From positions 124,001 to 188,000 of the forward strand of contig MU404098.1 in NCBI GenBank assembly GCA_022695795.1: a stretch of DNA of 64,000 nucleotides, read 5' to 3'. Of this stretch, positions 21,309 to 33,424 are shown piece by piece (the first letter of the stretch is position 1; each line of letters opens with the position of its first letter). The DNA comes from Biscogniauxia marginata. Lineage: Eukaryota > Ascomycota > Sordariomycetes > Xylariales > Xylariaceae. The position numbers and the translations under genes are program-made. The notes under the pieces were generated by a model that was given only the letters and a program-made list of their open reading frames with translations, had not been told where the DNA came from and did not search any database.

Positions 21309-23026
21309 AGCTTGGGGGAAGCTAATATATATAGGAATTCGAGTTGTGATCTACACTGCCAACGATGATGTCGAAATGTCAAGAAATCAACAAGTCAAGT
21401 CAACGAGAGGGCGTAAGGATGCCTCGCGCAGGGTGCTTGCGATGAGTGAGCCGGTGAATATAGAAATGTAGGGAACATGAGATGGTAGGTGGAATGCAGA
21501 TGACATTTATAGGTAGATACTAACTACATCGATGCCTATAGCCCTATAGGGGAGGGCTGACTAGTAGTTTAATTGGGTATTGGCTCTATTTCCGAGGCTA
21601 AGCGTTGGGGAGTCATCGGTGATAGCGCCATTCTAGATGCCATAAAGGATCTCAGTCGTGTAAGATGATTCGTTGGACTTTTAGGTGAGTGAGTCACTTG
21701 GAGGTCTCTAGTGGCGCAGTTCCCCCAGAGGCAACCTCCCTGAGAGAGCACCTATACCTACCTATCTATGCAGCCTACTAGAACTTCTTACTGGTGTCAG
21801 GTCCGACACTACTAAGCTTGGGTAGGTATGTTCCGATTTCAGATGAATAAGATAAGTTTGGTGTTACTTGATGAATGTGTCACCCTGTGACACATCGAGG
21901 ACGGTGCATTCCATCCGTTCTAATTGAAGGAAAATTGAAAGATCGCGCTATCAATGAGGCTTGGAGTGGCTCATCTCGTGAAATATAACTAATACTTCAA
22001 AACCACGGGGGATTCTCTTCCATTCTTTCCCTTATCCCTCCATTTATTTGCAATTCAATGCGAAACTACGGCTGTATAAAATAAGGTATTGTTGTACTGT
22101 GTTGGCGTTTACCTTAAGCACGTGTTGGCCCGAGGTCTGCTTGCTACACTCCATGTCTAGCTTATCCCACTAACCGTATGTGATTAGTGGTCGGATTCTC
22201 CACTGGGGAAATACCTACGCTAGGTGCCTTGCTCGAACTTCATCCAATAGGTACCTAGGACGCATAAAATTTAGAATAACTGCACAACTGCGTCATCGGT
22301 CCGGTAGCTCTAAATTGCACCTAAGGTATCCCCACGACTTTGTTATAGTACCTACAGGTAAAAGATAACGGTGGATGGAATATACCATCATAGAACGAGT
22401 ACCGATCGACTGACTTATTTATAGCCACGCAACCAGACTACGGAGTACCGAGTACGGACGTGTACAATTATGTCTGTTAATCACCCCGACTTGTCTGCAC
22501 CCCAGGGACACACCATCGGATCGCCCGCAGAAAACCAAAATATGGATATCAAGGCACGACGATCCTTCTTTTCCTGAAACATCGCCCTCTCCTATTGCCC
22601 GACTTATTTCAAACACCACGTAAACCTAAGAAGTAGGTATACGTCAACACCCACGCCAACCTGCAATCCTACCTTTCGTCCACTCTTTTATGTTCATTCG
22701 AATCTTGTTTGTTCATCTCTCCCTCTTCTAGGTAGCCGGCCGTTTAGACTTCGTTCATTTCGATCCGAGTTCCTCTTTTCCCAGTTCAGCCAGATTCGGG
22801 GTTTGTCGTTTTCCGATGAGAAACCCACACTCGAAATCCGCTCTCCCTTCTCTTTGTCTCTCTTCCTCTTCGTACCGCAACACTCTGCGACCCGGCTGAA
22901 GACGCCCATCCTTGTTACGTAAGTCAATTGGCCGATTTGTTGGTCGATCAATTGGATTGTTACCGTCTGTCTAAACCCCAAGAAAACAAAAACGAAGCAT
23001 AAGTTTCAAAGCAAAAGAAGGACAAA
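21309..23026. other. Intergenic, divergent promoters
   Basis: This separates the divergent acidic-protein and Mpv17 genes. Pyrimidine-rich stretches in about 22560-22900 and an A-rich leader (AAAGCAAAAGAAGGACAAA) just before 23027 fit a promoter and leader for the Mpv17 gene. No coding region is supported. Confidence 0.55.
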
Positions 23027-23689
23027 ATGCCTTCGCCAATGATCAAAGCCACGCTGGCTGCCGCCGGCCTCTCGAGCGCCTCCAATATCTTAGCCCAGTT
23101 CCTCCAGGCCTATCGCGATAACGAGCCCTTCGTCTTCGACTTCACGAGCTTCCTGCGCTTCGTGACCGTCACCTTCCTGACCGCGCCGCCCAATTACATG
23201 TGGCAGCAGCTGCTGGAGCGCGCGTTCCCGGCCTACGGGCGCTCGTCGCACACGATGACGATAGCGAACGACAGCAGCGGTCGCGACCTCGAGAAGCAGC
23301 TAGCAGACGGCGGGGGCGCGAACGAGGGGGTCCTGGCCGGGGGCGGAGACGGCGGCAGCAGGAGCGGGGACCAGCGCCACTACAAGCCGAAGCTGAACTG
23401 GCGCAACACGCTGAGCAAGTGGTTCATCGACTGCATCACGCTGGGGGCCATCATCAACACGGTCGCCTTCTTCATCCTCATGGGCGTCATGAAGCGCCAG
23501 CCCGCTGCCCAGATCGGCCACAACATCCGCACCGAGACCGTGCCCGTCATCGTCGCCGGCTACAAGATCTGGCCCTTCGCCTCCATCATCAGCTTCAGCT
23601 GCGTGCCCGTCGAGCGCCGCATCGTCTTCCTCAACTTCGTCGGCCTGCTCTGGGGCATCTACATGAGCCTTGTCGCCTCGCGGGTCTGA
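23027..23689 (+). CDS. Mpv17/PMP22 family membrane protein
   Basis: A single exon of 220 residues. The family's C-terminal signature is present: NWRNTLSKWFIDCITLGAII, then YKIWPFASIISFSCVPVERR and VFLNFVGLLWGIYMSL, with about four hydrophobic segments. Members are integral proteins of peroxisomal or inner mitochondrial membranes and may form channels. A Gly/Ser/Asp-rich loop of about 35 residues (ANDSSGRDLEKQLADGGG onward) is inserted between the N-terminal and middle segments, as often seen in fungal members. Codon use is GC-rich. A 17-19 base T run follows shortly after the stop. Confidence 0.88.
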   Translation: MPSPMIKATLAAAGLSSASNILAQFLQAYRDNEPFVFDFTSFLRFVTVTFLTAPPNYMWQQLLERAFPAYGRSSHTMTIANDSSGRDLEKQLADGGGANEGVLAGGGDGGSRSGDQRHYKPKLNWRNTLSKWFIDCITLGAIINTVAFFILMGVMKRQPAAQIGHNIRTETVPVIVAGYKIWPFASIISFSCVPVERRIVFLNFVGLLWGIYMSLVASRV

Positions 23690-24718
23690 GGAAGAAGAAG
23701 CAATTGTTTTTTTTTTTTTTTTAAAACGCACACAGATTAGGAAAGGGGGCCGGGGCGGTGGCGGTCGGTTCTACAATGTCTGAGAAGACGTGGAGAGAAG
23801 GGCGTGGGAGGCAGGAAGGGTGGTGGGGTCCTGGTCGTCTTGAGTGATACCAGCATTTCAGCGGAATTCAGGTATGGGTACGGATCACGGATACAGGATA
23901 TCTGGTGTATACATATGGTGTGGCGTATAGGTAGGGATGTAGGGATAAGGAGGATTTTATTAAGTCATGTCCCCCCGTACGCAAATGTCACCAATGTACG
24001 TACGGTACGTACTTGGCTGGACACAGACCCGCAAGGGCTAGGAACCGGAACCTTATTTACATATCACAATGTGGCACAGTTACCTATGGTTTTATATGCT
24101 TCCCGAGTGACGGCCTTCAGGCCAGCGAAATGATATATCGATTTGATCTATAGCTCGATTCGGCATATGGTGCGGCCCCCGTGTTCGCGGTAACTCGTTC
24201 TAGCCTTACCTCCATGGTCCGGTCCGGATGGTGACCCACAACGCTCCGCTCCGGTGCTGACGGGAGCCGGTAAATCGGCTTCCTACCGAATTTCGTTGAC
24301 CATCAAAGCTCAAAAATACCTACCTAATGTTGGATGCAATCAGTAAGTTCAAAAGGGGCGGTGGTGTACTCTGCTCAATTTCCTCTAATCACGAAAACCA
24401 CTGAGCGTCTCGGCCCATCGACAATTGAAGTGCACGGGGCTTCATCCACCACAGTCGTCGCGTCCGCCTGCGCCCGGGAGAGTCCTCGCGAATACCCGGG
24501 GCGCGGGCGAGTAGGAAACGAGGGAGTCTACGCCGTGCCGTCAGGAACAAGCCGCGAATATCCAACTCCGCTTGGTGTTGGCGTGACGTATCTAGCTATG
24601 TATGTATCTTAGACATGAATCCCGCGTCGACTACACGAGCCTTTTACCGCCATACATCAAGCAATCTGGTATGTCCCAGGGCGCAGCGGCATACTAACAC
24701 GTCGCCGGTATGGTTTCG
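23690..24718. other. Intergenic between convergent genes
   Basis: 3' flanks of the Mpv17 and AAA-ATPase genes. It contains the T tract at about 23704-23722 and a short near-palindrome GTACGTACGGTACGTAC near 23996-24012. No supported gene. Confidence 0.55.
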
Positions 24719-27700
24719 CTATTGCCGTCCCAGCAATTCAGCGGCGGTCGCGTAATGGCTTCCGCCTGCGCATCTATACGAACCATTCCCTTGGTCAATC
24801 CAATCGTAATTTGCAGGGCATCGACCCAGCTCCTTGAGCTTCTGCTGCAGGGCCTCCTCCTCCCTTTTCTTTCTCTCCTCTCTCTCCTTCTCCTTTCTCT
24901 CCTTCTCTTCTCTCATTTTGCGCCTCTGTTCTATCCTTTCCTTTCTTCTCTTCATTTCCTCCTTTTTCTGTTGCTCCTCCTCTCTTTTCTTCTCCTCTTC
25001 CTCTTTTCTCTTCTGCTCTTCCTCCTTTCTCTTCTGCTCTGCCGCTCGCGCCTCCATTTCCTTCTTTTCGTCGTCCTGCTTCTTTTTGCTCAGAGTCCCG
25101 TTGCTCGCTTGCAAAAATTCGTTGATCATCTCCCTAGCGCTCCATCTTGCCACTTCATCTTCTAGTCCTTTGAAGAGTTGTTTCTCTATTCTCCTCATCT
25201 CTGGGGTCATGTCCTTCATACTCATTTTCGGAATCCGATCCTCTGCGAGGTTTCTCCCGTGCAGTGGAATCTCTGTACGAACTTCTAGCTCTGATCCCGG
25301 AAGTTTCACATTCTTCCGGGCCTGCTTCACTGTGTTTGTCATGGCTCTATGCTCTTGGGGTGGGCCAGCGCTTGGATCTATCAACTTAGCCTTCTTGGGT
25401 GTCGATTCGTTTTTAGTCGCAGGATTTGCTTCGACATATTCGTTGTGCCTCCGCTTGGAGATGCTACTGACGAAGATGACATCGTCCATCGGAGGCGTAT
25501 GAATCTGTACCTCGCGCTCTTTTGGCGTAGTCTTGGGTATATCTTTTGAAGGTGTCTTGCTCAATTCCTTTGTCTTGGTTGGCGTTTTCTGCGACATCTT
25601 CATTTTAGGTGGTGATGTCTGTATGTTGGCGTCAAGCATTGCCTCTAGTGCCTGTGCATTAGTTGTATTTCCAGGTGCCTCTATCAGACCCTCAAGTTCT
25701 TGCAATATTTTTAGTTGCTTGATGACAGTTTTCTCCCTGACACGGAGCTGGGGGCCGCCATGCCCCTCATCTATAGTTGCATTGGTGATTCTCTTACGCA
25801 TGGTGTCGACTGACCGGCCGTTTGCCCAGTTAGAAAGATTGACGAGTTTATTCATTGCGTTCAAGACTGATTTAGATCCTCCATTCTTTAGGCAATTGGC
25901 AGTGAATGGAGATTTGTTGACGTGTATGTCCAATAACCTGATCGCATCCGTAGCAGATAGTGGTGGGAATCTGATGGTCTCTTGAACTCTACTTCCCATT
26001 CCGGGGTTGAAATTCATCAAATTCTTGATCTCTTTTTCGTAACCCGCGAATATTACCACAAGGTGGCTCTTGAACCTGTCTTCAGTGAGACATGTAACTA
26101 TCTCATCCACGGCCTCTTTGCCGAAATTGGAGTTGCGGAGGCGGTAGGCTTCGTCGATGAACAATACTTTCCCTAAAGACGCTTCGAACTGTCTTCGCAC
26201 CTTCGGACCGGTGTGGCCGATATATTCGCCAACCAATTCAGTCGCGGATATCACATTCACTTCATTGCTTGCCAGGAGGCCGATACTGTACATTACTGTG
26301 CCTATGTTCTTGGCTGTAGTTGTCTTTCCGGTGCCTAGGAGAAGCTATTAGCTGATTACTTATTCCTAAATTATCGTCTTGTAAGGGAGCTTTACCCGGG
26401 GGACCAGTGAAGCACATAGTCATAGGAATCCTGTCGGTAATGTTTAACCCAAGTCTTTTCGCCGTATTGGCCCTGTGGGGCCAACGACGGATCACTTCTT
26501 TCACCTCGTCGCAACCAATAACCCCTTTAAAGAGCTCCTCGACATCATGTGCGGCCTTCACCAGACGTTCAAAATCTGGGTCAATATCGGATGGCTCCAA
26601 CTTCACACTGAGGCTGAATTTTGATGGGTCGTCCTGTATGCGTTGTTGGTAGCGCTTCTGAGCATTGTCAAGGATGATGTCTACCTCTCCTGCGTTTCCG
26701 AAGTTCAGTTTATGCCGTTGCCTTTCTAGTATCTCCAGGACTTTATCCTCAACCCCATCGCTGACATCTAACGCTCTGGTCCGAAGCTTCTGACGCCAGA
26801 TTTGTCGTAGCTCGTCCGTTGTGTAGTCCTCAAAAACGAAAGCGTTGTCTAAAGGAAATCTCCGTTTGAGTCCTGGATTGGCATCCTGGTACATCTGTTC
26901 CATCTTGTCCTTGTATCCAAGTAAAAGCACACATCTATCATCTCCAGCCTGGCTATGGACATTGGCGACTAAAGTATCGATCACTCCGGCTTTGTACGGG
27001 TCGCTGATGCCAGGCGTACCCTGCGCTCCACTCTTGCCGTTCAATTGATATGCTTCATCAATCACTAGGACCTTTCCCTTTGTCGATTCCAGTATCGCTT
27101 TTGTGTTTTGCTCGCTAGCGCCCAGATGTGCTCCGATAAAATCAGCCGGCGTTTTTACCACGACCTCGCCGTTACTTAGCATCCCAAGCTTTACGAGGAT
27201 TTGGCCATATAGCTTGGCTACTGTCGTTTTACCGGTGCCTGGGTTACCGAGGAAGACTTTATTCAGCGACTCTCGCAAAGGAGGTTTGTCTTGGATCTCG
27301 CGAAGCCGGTTGATCTGTATCTCCGCAACGATACCGCGAACAGACTCTTTGACAGATTTCAAACCGATCATAGCCTCGAGCTCTTTCCATGCCTTGCTGC
27401 CGAATAAATCTTTTGACGAGGAAGGCCCAAGCAAGTCTTCCTCTGTCATTAGGAAGTAGTTCGGGGCCTCGCCACCATGCTTTTCGTAATACCTCTCTTC
27501 TTTTTTCAGACGCTGGCAGAGGCGCCCGTCGATCTGGAATACCGCATTCTCGACAGCCCTGGCGTTGGCGAATCCTTCCCTATTTCGCCCAGAGCTGATG
27601 CGTCTCGCCACCGCCTTGACGAAATAGTTAGGGTCGTCAGGTTGTGACGAGCATGGCTCGATTTTCATAGCTCCGCCATATCTTGTTTCAATCTGTGATT

Positions 27701-28410
27701 GGAGGATCTGTTGAATTTGTGACTCGTTATAGTCCTCAAATTTGAAAGTGTACCCGATACGCCCGTGTATTCCAGTGTTGTGTGTGAAGAATTTCTCCAT
27801 GTCAGTCTTGTAGCCGGCAAAAATGAAGACAATCTGGTCTCGGAGATTCTCCATTGCACTTAACAGACAGTCAAGAACGCTCGATCCTTGACCAGTGTTC
27901 CCGTTTACTAGCTGGTACGTCTCGTCAATGAACATTACTCCAACACCAACGGAGGTAATCTGTTTGAGACATTCTTCAAGCCCTGAAATTCCCTGATTGG
28001 CGATGGACGAACCGCTGGTTTCCATGTATGTCCACTGAAGTCCTCGGGATTCTTCTTGAAATATATCTAGAGAGTGGAGGAACTCTGAATACAGTCTTGC
28101 TATTGTCGTTTTCCCTTCAATATATTAGCTTTGATACGACCGGTTATACACTGGATCAAGCGCGAGTCTGGTACTACTCACCTGTTCCGGGATTGCCAAG
28201 GAAAAGGGTGGTGAAGCGTTCGCTCTGGAGGCCGTAGCACCTCTTCCGGACGTCAAATTTGTCCTTGAGGCTCAGAAACTGTGCCTTTACCTCCTCTAGA
28301 CCAACCATGCTCATGAGCTTATCTAGGGCTTCATTATGATCTCCATTCTGTTTCATTTCTTGCCATTCCAGTTCAGGTGTTAGGCTTTGCTGTGAAGCCA
28401 TTGTGGGCAA
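24719..28410 (-). CDS. CbxX/CfqX-type protein with three AAA domains
   Basis: Exons in transcript order are 28410-28182, 28114-26396 and 26334-24719, giving 1187 residues. Three tandem AAA modules of the CbbX/SpoVK type follow one another. Walker A motifs are GNPGTGKT (about 72-79), GNPGTGKT (about 366-373) and GPPGTGKT (about 646-653). Walker B motifs are MFIDE (about 137-141), VLVIDEAYQL and VLFIDEAYRL, so all three could bind and hydrolyse ATP. After the third module comes a Thr/Pro/Lys-rich linker, then a long Lys/Glu/Arg coiled coil (about 1074-1150) and a conserved C-terminal cap with CPANYDWIDQGNGSYRCAGG. Bacterial and plastid relatives remodel Rubisco; the fungal substrate is unknown. 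Both introns fall inside Walker A motifs, of domains 1 and 3. Confidence 0.88.
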
Positions 28411-29236
28411 TAGAGTGTTTTGACTTTAGAGGTCTTTCCAATTTTCGATAAGTAAGGGGTGTTATGTTAGATCTAGGATATACGTAGGAGCGAGATGAGC
28501 CATCATTTAAATGATATTTGGCAGTCCGGGCTACCTTTATCTGACTATTAGGTATCACTAGCGGGTTGATTCGGGTTCCTTGTCGAATGGCCAAGCTGAG
28601 TATAGAAGTAGAGCTCGGTTTTATTGATTCCTAGATAGACGTAATTACCTCGATGTGTTTCGCTTGCCTGATAACGAGGACTGCAATGAGTAGGCTCTCG
28701 TGTGTCATGAGACATCATGCGACATTGTTCTGGTACATAGGGGACAGAGATCGCGATAAGAAGCGGATCGTCTGTGTTGGATTACGGTTAAAAGGATACA
28801 CGATGTCAACTTGGAGCATCGCTCTATCAGATTGAGAATATGCTCGCGAATGAAGTTTAAGGAACAGTTACACAAGCTGATTTACATTTTGATTAATAAG
28901 ATACTCTAGGTTTATACAGACGAACTCGGGATGATGATGACAATCAGGAAGTCATTGTGTGCGTTTGCGATTTATGAACCAACAGCTAAGATAAATTGAG
29001 AAGGCGACTAGAAAAATCCAGAACTATCCTAACTCGGATTTTAAATGGTCGAACAACACATAGCCAGTCCAAAGCTGGGAGATTTTACACATACAGAGTG
29101 AGCTACGTTTCGCCCACCCATTGCTAAACACCAGACGCCGGAAACCTCCCTTAAAAAAACAATGGCAATCCGGGGTCCATGAGGCTCATTTCCTAAACGC
29201 CTTCAAAAAAAGTAAAGAAAAATACATACCCTCGAA
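28411..29236. other. Intergenic
   Basis: Upstream region of the AAA gene on the left and 3' flank of the Atg17 gene on the right. No supported gene. Confidence 0.55.
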
Positions 29237-30813
29237 TCACAACCGTTCGCTAGATGGACGGCCAAGTCTCATCGCTGCAGCTTGTATAACGCTCCTCTCA
29301 AGGGTCGGTGTCTTGCTAATGTCATGTTTGGACATGTCGTCTCGAACAGGTATAACCTCCCACCCGGGGATAGCATCGTCCATGCCTGGCCAGAGATCCG
29401 TGGGGAGGTATTCTGCAACCTCATGCCGGAAAAGTTCCCGTTCCTTTCGATCGGTCTCGACGATCTTGTCGACGCTTTCTTTTGCCTTCCTCCATATGCT
29501 CAAAACTTTCTCCTCCAAGGCCTTTCGTCGTTCGACCTCGAGTATTAGACCATCGTAGGAACTAGCGTAGCTCTCGTAGAACACCCTCAGGTCCTCCATC
29601 TCACCCATCTTATCTTGTATCGTCTGGTGTTCCTCCACCCATCTCTCCCGGAACTCCGTCTCCGCGGCCATGTAGCTTTGAAGTCGGGAGCCGATATCCT
29701 CCAATATCCGGAAGGCATCAAGGGTGCCAAGATAGGCTAGTTTTACCCTATTTGTCTGTTCATCTAGATTCCCAAACTCAGCCTCCATTAATTGTAGGCG
29801 TTCATTCAACTCCTGTACCACGTCCTCCACCTCAGATGAATCCTGAACAACCACCTCGAGCATCTGGGCACGATCCTCGGGTGACATGGGTTCGAAGTCT
29901 GGCATATGAGACTCTTGTTCCGAAATGACACCTGATATGGAAACATCATCTCCGCCTTGGGATTGGGTGACTTCAGCAGCCTTGATCCTAGCTAGCGCTG
30001 CTCCTCCCTCGGTTGTTCGGACGGCGGTAACACACAGATCGAAATGTTTGGTTAAAGAGGTGAGAAGCTCGGCCATGGCGTGGGAGTTGGCCATCATTGA
30101 GGAGAGGAGATGTGGGAGTGACTGGTCGGCGGACGAAGCGGATGGGGAGGGAGGTAGAGGGGAAGAGGCTATCGTCTTGTGTAAGGTGCGCATGTCGGCA
30201 TCGAAGCGTAGTAAATCGCCATCGAACGACTCTTGAGTAGCCTGTGCACGTGGGAATCAGTGTTGGAAGTTATCTGTTGGCATCGGCCATGGCTGAGTAC
30301 CTGCAATGCCTGGATGTTCTCTTTCAAGGCGTCCCTAATGGTATCAACCTGCAATTCATCGACAAAATCTAGTAAATTGCGCTTTTCCTCGCCAGCGGGC
30401 CTGAAAGCGCTTTCTACTATGCGACCTCGCAAAATATTCATAGTATCCTCGAGTCGGCCGTGAGTCGAGTCGAGAGTCTTGATTATCTGCTTGAACTCGC
30501 GCTTCCCATGGTCGTAGGTGCGTTGCAAGCTCCTCCTGACTCTCACCAACAAGTGCATCTGTTCACCAATCCCACGCCGGAGAAACTGTGACTGCGCCGA
30601 CAGTATAACAGACTCCTCATAAGCCTGTCGGGCGACATGGACAAGTTCATTCGCACGCAGGACAAGTCTCATGGAGGATAGCGACCGTTTTGCATCGAGG
30701 AGATGCTGGACAAGAGTTTCGACAGGAACCAAGTCGGTCGATCCGGGTATGGCTTGCGACGAGGTGACCCGCGCTGCCAGGTGAGAGGAGGCTGGACTGG
30801 TGAAGGACGCCAT
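29237..30813 (-). CDS. ATG17: Autophagy scaffold protein Atg17
   Basis: Exons in transcript order are 30813-30301 and 30241-29237, with a 59-bp intron (GTACTC..GTGCACAG), giving 505 residues, within the usual range of filamentous fungi. Features of the APG17 family are the N-terminal LVQHLLDAKRSLSSMRLVLR, a long almost continuous helical coiled coil, LAYLGTLDAFRILEDIGSRL in the middle, and the C-terminal block RHEVAEYLPTDLWPGMDDAI. Atg17 forms the Atg17-Atg29-Atg31 complex that nucleates the pre-autophagosomal structure and activates Atg1 kinase. It is divergently transcribed from the riboflavin-kinase-like gene across about 770 bp. Confidence 0.88.
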
Positions 30814-31579
30814 CGCTGATACGCGAGTGACGTCGAAATAAGACGGCTGTAACGGCAGCAGATAGCTGTTGGCCTATTATAGAATCTACATCCTCGCCAG
30901 CCGAAAGATGGGATCGACGTGGCACGGGATAAGATAATGGTAGGGGGAAAGGAGATGAACTAATAAGGGCACACGCCGATTTGGCACGGGAGATGGAAGT
31001 CGAGTTTCTGGTGGAAGCTCTAGAAGCTTTGAACAGCTCGCTCACCGATTGCCTACTGCGTACCTATTGGACGACCAGCGGTCCCGGGCCCACAAATCAC
31101 GGCGTTGGATGCATAGATTACCGATTGGCTAATGTGGGGGGGTTCTTGCTAGAGGCACTAAGGTCAGTTGGGTTAGTGCAGTGCCGCCAAGATTTAGGGG
31201 CGACGAAGTCCTGTCGTATGAACAAGTCGCCCCCTGATTCTCTCCATATCCGTCACGACCGCTACATGCTACTAAGAATCTATGGAACTTACTGTTGCTT
31301 GCACATAGAGATGCCAGCCACCGTCTTGATCTTCTTCCACCGCGAGTCCACCTAAAATGACTCGATGGACTTTCAGCTGCCGTCTCAATGAGGTTCACTA
31401 ACTGATCCCTTTCTCCAAGCGACTCTCCCAGCACCAACACAGAAATACCCGAAGAGAGACTGCATTTGACTTACACGGTCTATATCTGTGGTTCTCTCTG
31501 GTTAGCTTTATAGGATGGAGTTTTGTGCCATTTCACACTGAATCCTACTCTGTGAACTTCAGCATATGGATGCAATATC
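30814..31579. other. Divergent promoter region
   Basis: Shared upstream region of Atg17 and the riboflavin-kinase-like gene. Open frames at 30981-31355 (+) and 31129-31440 (-) overlap each other and lack motifs, so they are not called. Confidence 0.55.
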
Positions 31580-33424
31580 ATGGCGCAATCTACTCGTACA
31601 TATGCAAATGCTACCACCATGCCATCTCCACATACACCCCCTGTTCGACGCAAGCCTGTCCCTCCTCCTGCAGATACCAACACCCCTTCTCAAATATACG
31701 ATAATGTACTTGATGATTTACTGGACGATTATCTTGAGCCGTACAGCTCGCCCGAAAAGCATGAGTTGGTCACTAAACCCAAGGAGGTGCCTGCGGGTGG
31801 ACCGAAAGAGTTGAAGCTGGAACTGCCTCCCGCATTACCTCCAAGACAACTCTCGGCGCCACTTCTACCAAGTCCTTCGGTGATATCATTTAGTTCTACT
31901 GGGTCAAATCCAGACTCCGCGGGCTCATCACGGTCCATATGGAAGACCGCAGTTGATGAGACCATCTACTTTGCAGGCGGCCTTATCTCACATCCTTTCG
32001 AATCCACCAAGCATTTCAGCATTCTCCGTCATTCCTCTGGTCTAGTGGTCTATAAAGGCCCATCTACGAGCGTCACTATCTCCATTTTCGGAGACAAGAC
32101 AGTACCGGCTGATAGGACGCTCTGGCTTCAGCGAAAGGGGTACTCGGGAAATATGGGGATGGCTGCGAGTGCAATGTTCGGTACCACAGGGAACTGGATA
32201 GATGTGACACCCTCCTTCGAAGCTTCGGCCTCCGATATCCCGGAATCTGATGAGCGGGCTTTGCAAAGAGATATTAAGAAGTTTACGAAAAGGGCTGCTG
32301 GAAATAAGCGCCTCTCAAAACACGTCATCCAAGAAACATGCATAGTACGAATCCCAGCTTCGGCATCCGATGGTTATTTGCGCATCGTTGTGTGTACTGG
32401 TGAAGATTCCAAGAAGACACTTTGTCCGTCTCCGGTCTTTCGAATCGCCAGTATGTCTTCCGACGTCAGTGTGCTCCGGGGCGCAAGTCTGACAACTATG
32501 CCACTTGAAATCGGACTGAGGGTAGCGTCTACAGTGGGTAACCAGGTGGTGCAGAGATACGTTGGACCAGCTCAGACAATCGTGCAAAACGGAATCAAGA
32601 GGCTTCAACCGGGATTCCTAGCAAAAGAGGCTGACAAGGTGGCGCTGGTAAAGTCTGGCGTTAGGGGACAATTCGCTACTTTTGAGGACAATTTCGATCC
32701 AGCCAGAGATGTTAGATACGATCCCTTCCACGAGGATGGTACGCTCGAGTCACCACCAGATATTATAGGGCCCGACTCTGGCCCGGAACCCCCATTTCCA
32801 ATAAATATGAGCGGCAAAGTAGCTCGGGGTACTGGGAAAAGCCTAGCCCAGACAGGCATTCCAACAGCTAACTTGTCTGACGTGCCAAAAGATTTATTGC
32901 TGCGTCTTAATGGCATTTATATCGGATGGGCCGCTGTGATGCCGAATTTAGGGCTCGATGGTGCCGACAACGATTGGCACGAGGCCATCATCACAGTCGG
33001 CCCTTCTCCGCACGCAGCACCCCAAGTCGTCACCAAGAACGTAGCCACCGTCCACATTATCCACGAATTTAACGGGGCAACTTTCTTCGATGCGAAGCTC
33101 AAAGTGGTCATCATGGCATTCTTACGCCCAGTGCCGATAGCAGGTGGAGTGAGATCTCCCGCTGAAGTCTCCGCGGCGGTCGCCCGAGATATCGACATTG
33201 CAGTGGCGAGCTTGAGCCGAGAGAACTGGCAGTATATGATGACACTCGATCGAATGGAGACGCTGAAAAGCCAGAAAACCATGGTGGAGCATTACGTAGA
33301 CGTGAGAACCCAAGTGCAAAGGCGGGTTAACAGTGTTCCCCTCCATTTAGCTGGTGTTCGCACAGCTGGAGCTGAGCTCAAGGATCAGGCGTATGGTCGC
33401 GGAGGTTTATATATACGGAGATGA
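31580..33424 (+). CDS. Conserved fungal protein with C-terminal riboflavin-kinase-like domain
   Basis: A single exon of 614 residues. The N-terminal 120 residues are Pro/Ser-rich and look disordered. A middle part (about 120-320) is a folded region of unknown function beginning WKTAVDETIYFAGGLISHP. From about residue 408 the flavokinase fold is recognisable: KVARGTGKSLAQTGIPTANL with the PTAN nucleotide/metal motif at 428-431, GIYIGWAAV, VHIIHEF, LKVVIMAFLRP and a trailing AAVARDIDIAVASL helix. In active riboflavin kinases a catalytic Glu precedes the HIxH motif (E-x-HI-H). Here the aligned residue is Thr 490 (NVATVHIIHEF), and the preceding GWNP is GPSP. The domain is therefore probably not a working kinase and may bind a nucleotide or flavin, or serve as a scaffold. 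Confidence 0.75.
   Translation: MAQSTRTYANATTMPSPHTPPVRRKPVPPPADTNTPSQIYDNVLDDLLDDYLEPYSSPEKHELVTKPKEVPAGGPKELKLELPPALPPRQLSAPLLPSPSVISFSSTGSNPDSAGSSRSIWKTAVDETIYFAGGLISHPFESTKHFSILRHSSGLVVYKGPSTSVTISIFGDKTVPADRTLWLQRKGYSGNMGMAASAMFGTTGNWIDVTPSFEASASDIPESDERALQRDIKKFTKRAAGNKRLSKHVIQETCIVRIPASASDGYLRIVVCTGEDSKKTLCPSPVFRIASMSSDVSVLRGASLTTMPLEIGLRVASTVGNQVVQRYVGPAQTIVQNGIKRLQPGFLAKEADKVALVKSGVRGQFATFEDNFDPARDVRYDPFHEDGTLESPPDIIGPDSGPEPPFPINMSGKVARGTGKSLAQTGIPTANLSDVPKDLLLRLNGIYIGWAAVMPNLGLDGADNDWHEAIITVGPSPHAAPQVVTKNVATVHIIHEFNGATFFDAKLKVVIMAFLRPVPIAGGVRSPAEVSAAVARDIDIAVASLSRENWQYMMTLDRMETLKSQKTMVEHYVDVRTQVQRRVNSVPLHLAGVRTAGAELKDQAYGRGGLYIRR

Noticed and set aside
23200..23731. Long alternative frames over the Mpv17 gene
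   Set aside because: Low-complexity Arg/His or Asp/Ala-rich shadows of high GC third positions.
24710..25502. Leu/Ser-rich plus-strand frames opposite the AAA gene
   Set aside because: They are the antisense of the Lys/Glu coiled-coil codons and not real membrane proteins.
30981..31440. Frames of 103-124 codons between Atg17 and the riboflavin-kinase-like gene
   Set aside because: They overlap on opposite strands, have no motif, and lie in a divergent promoter.
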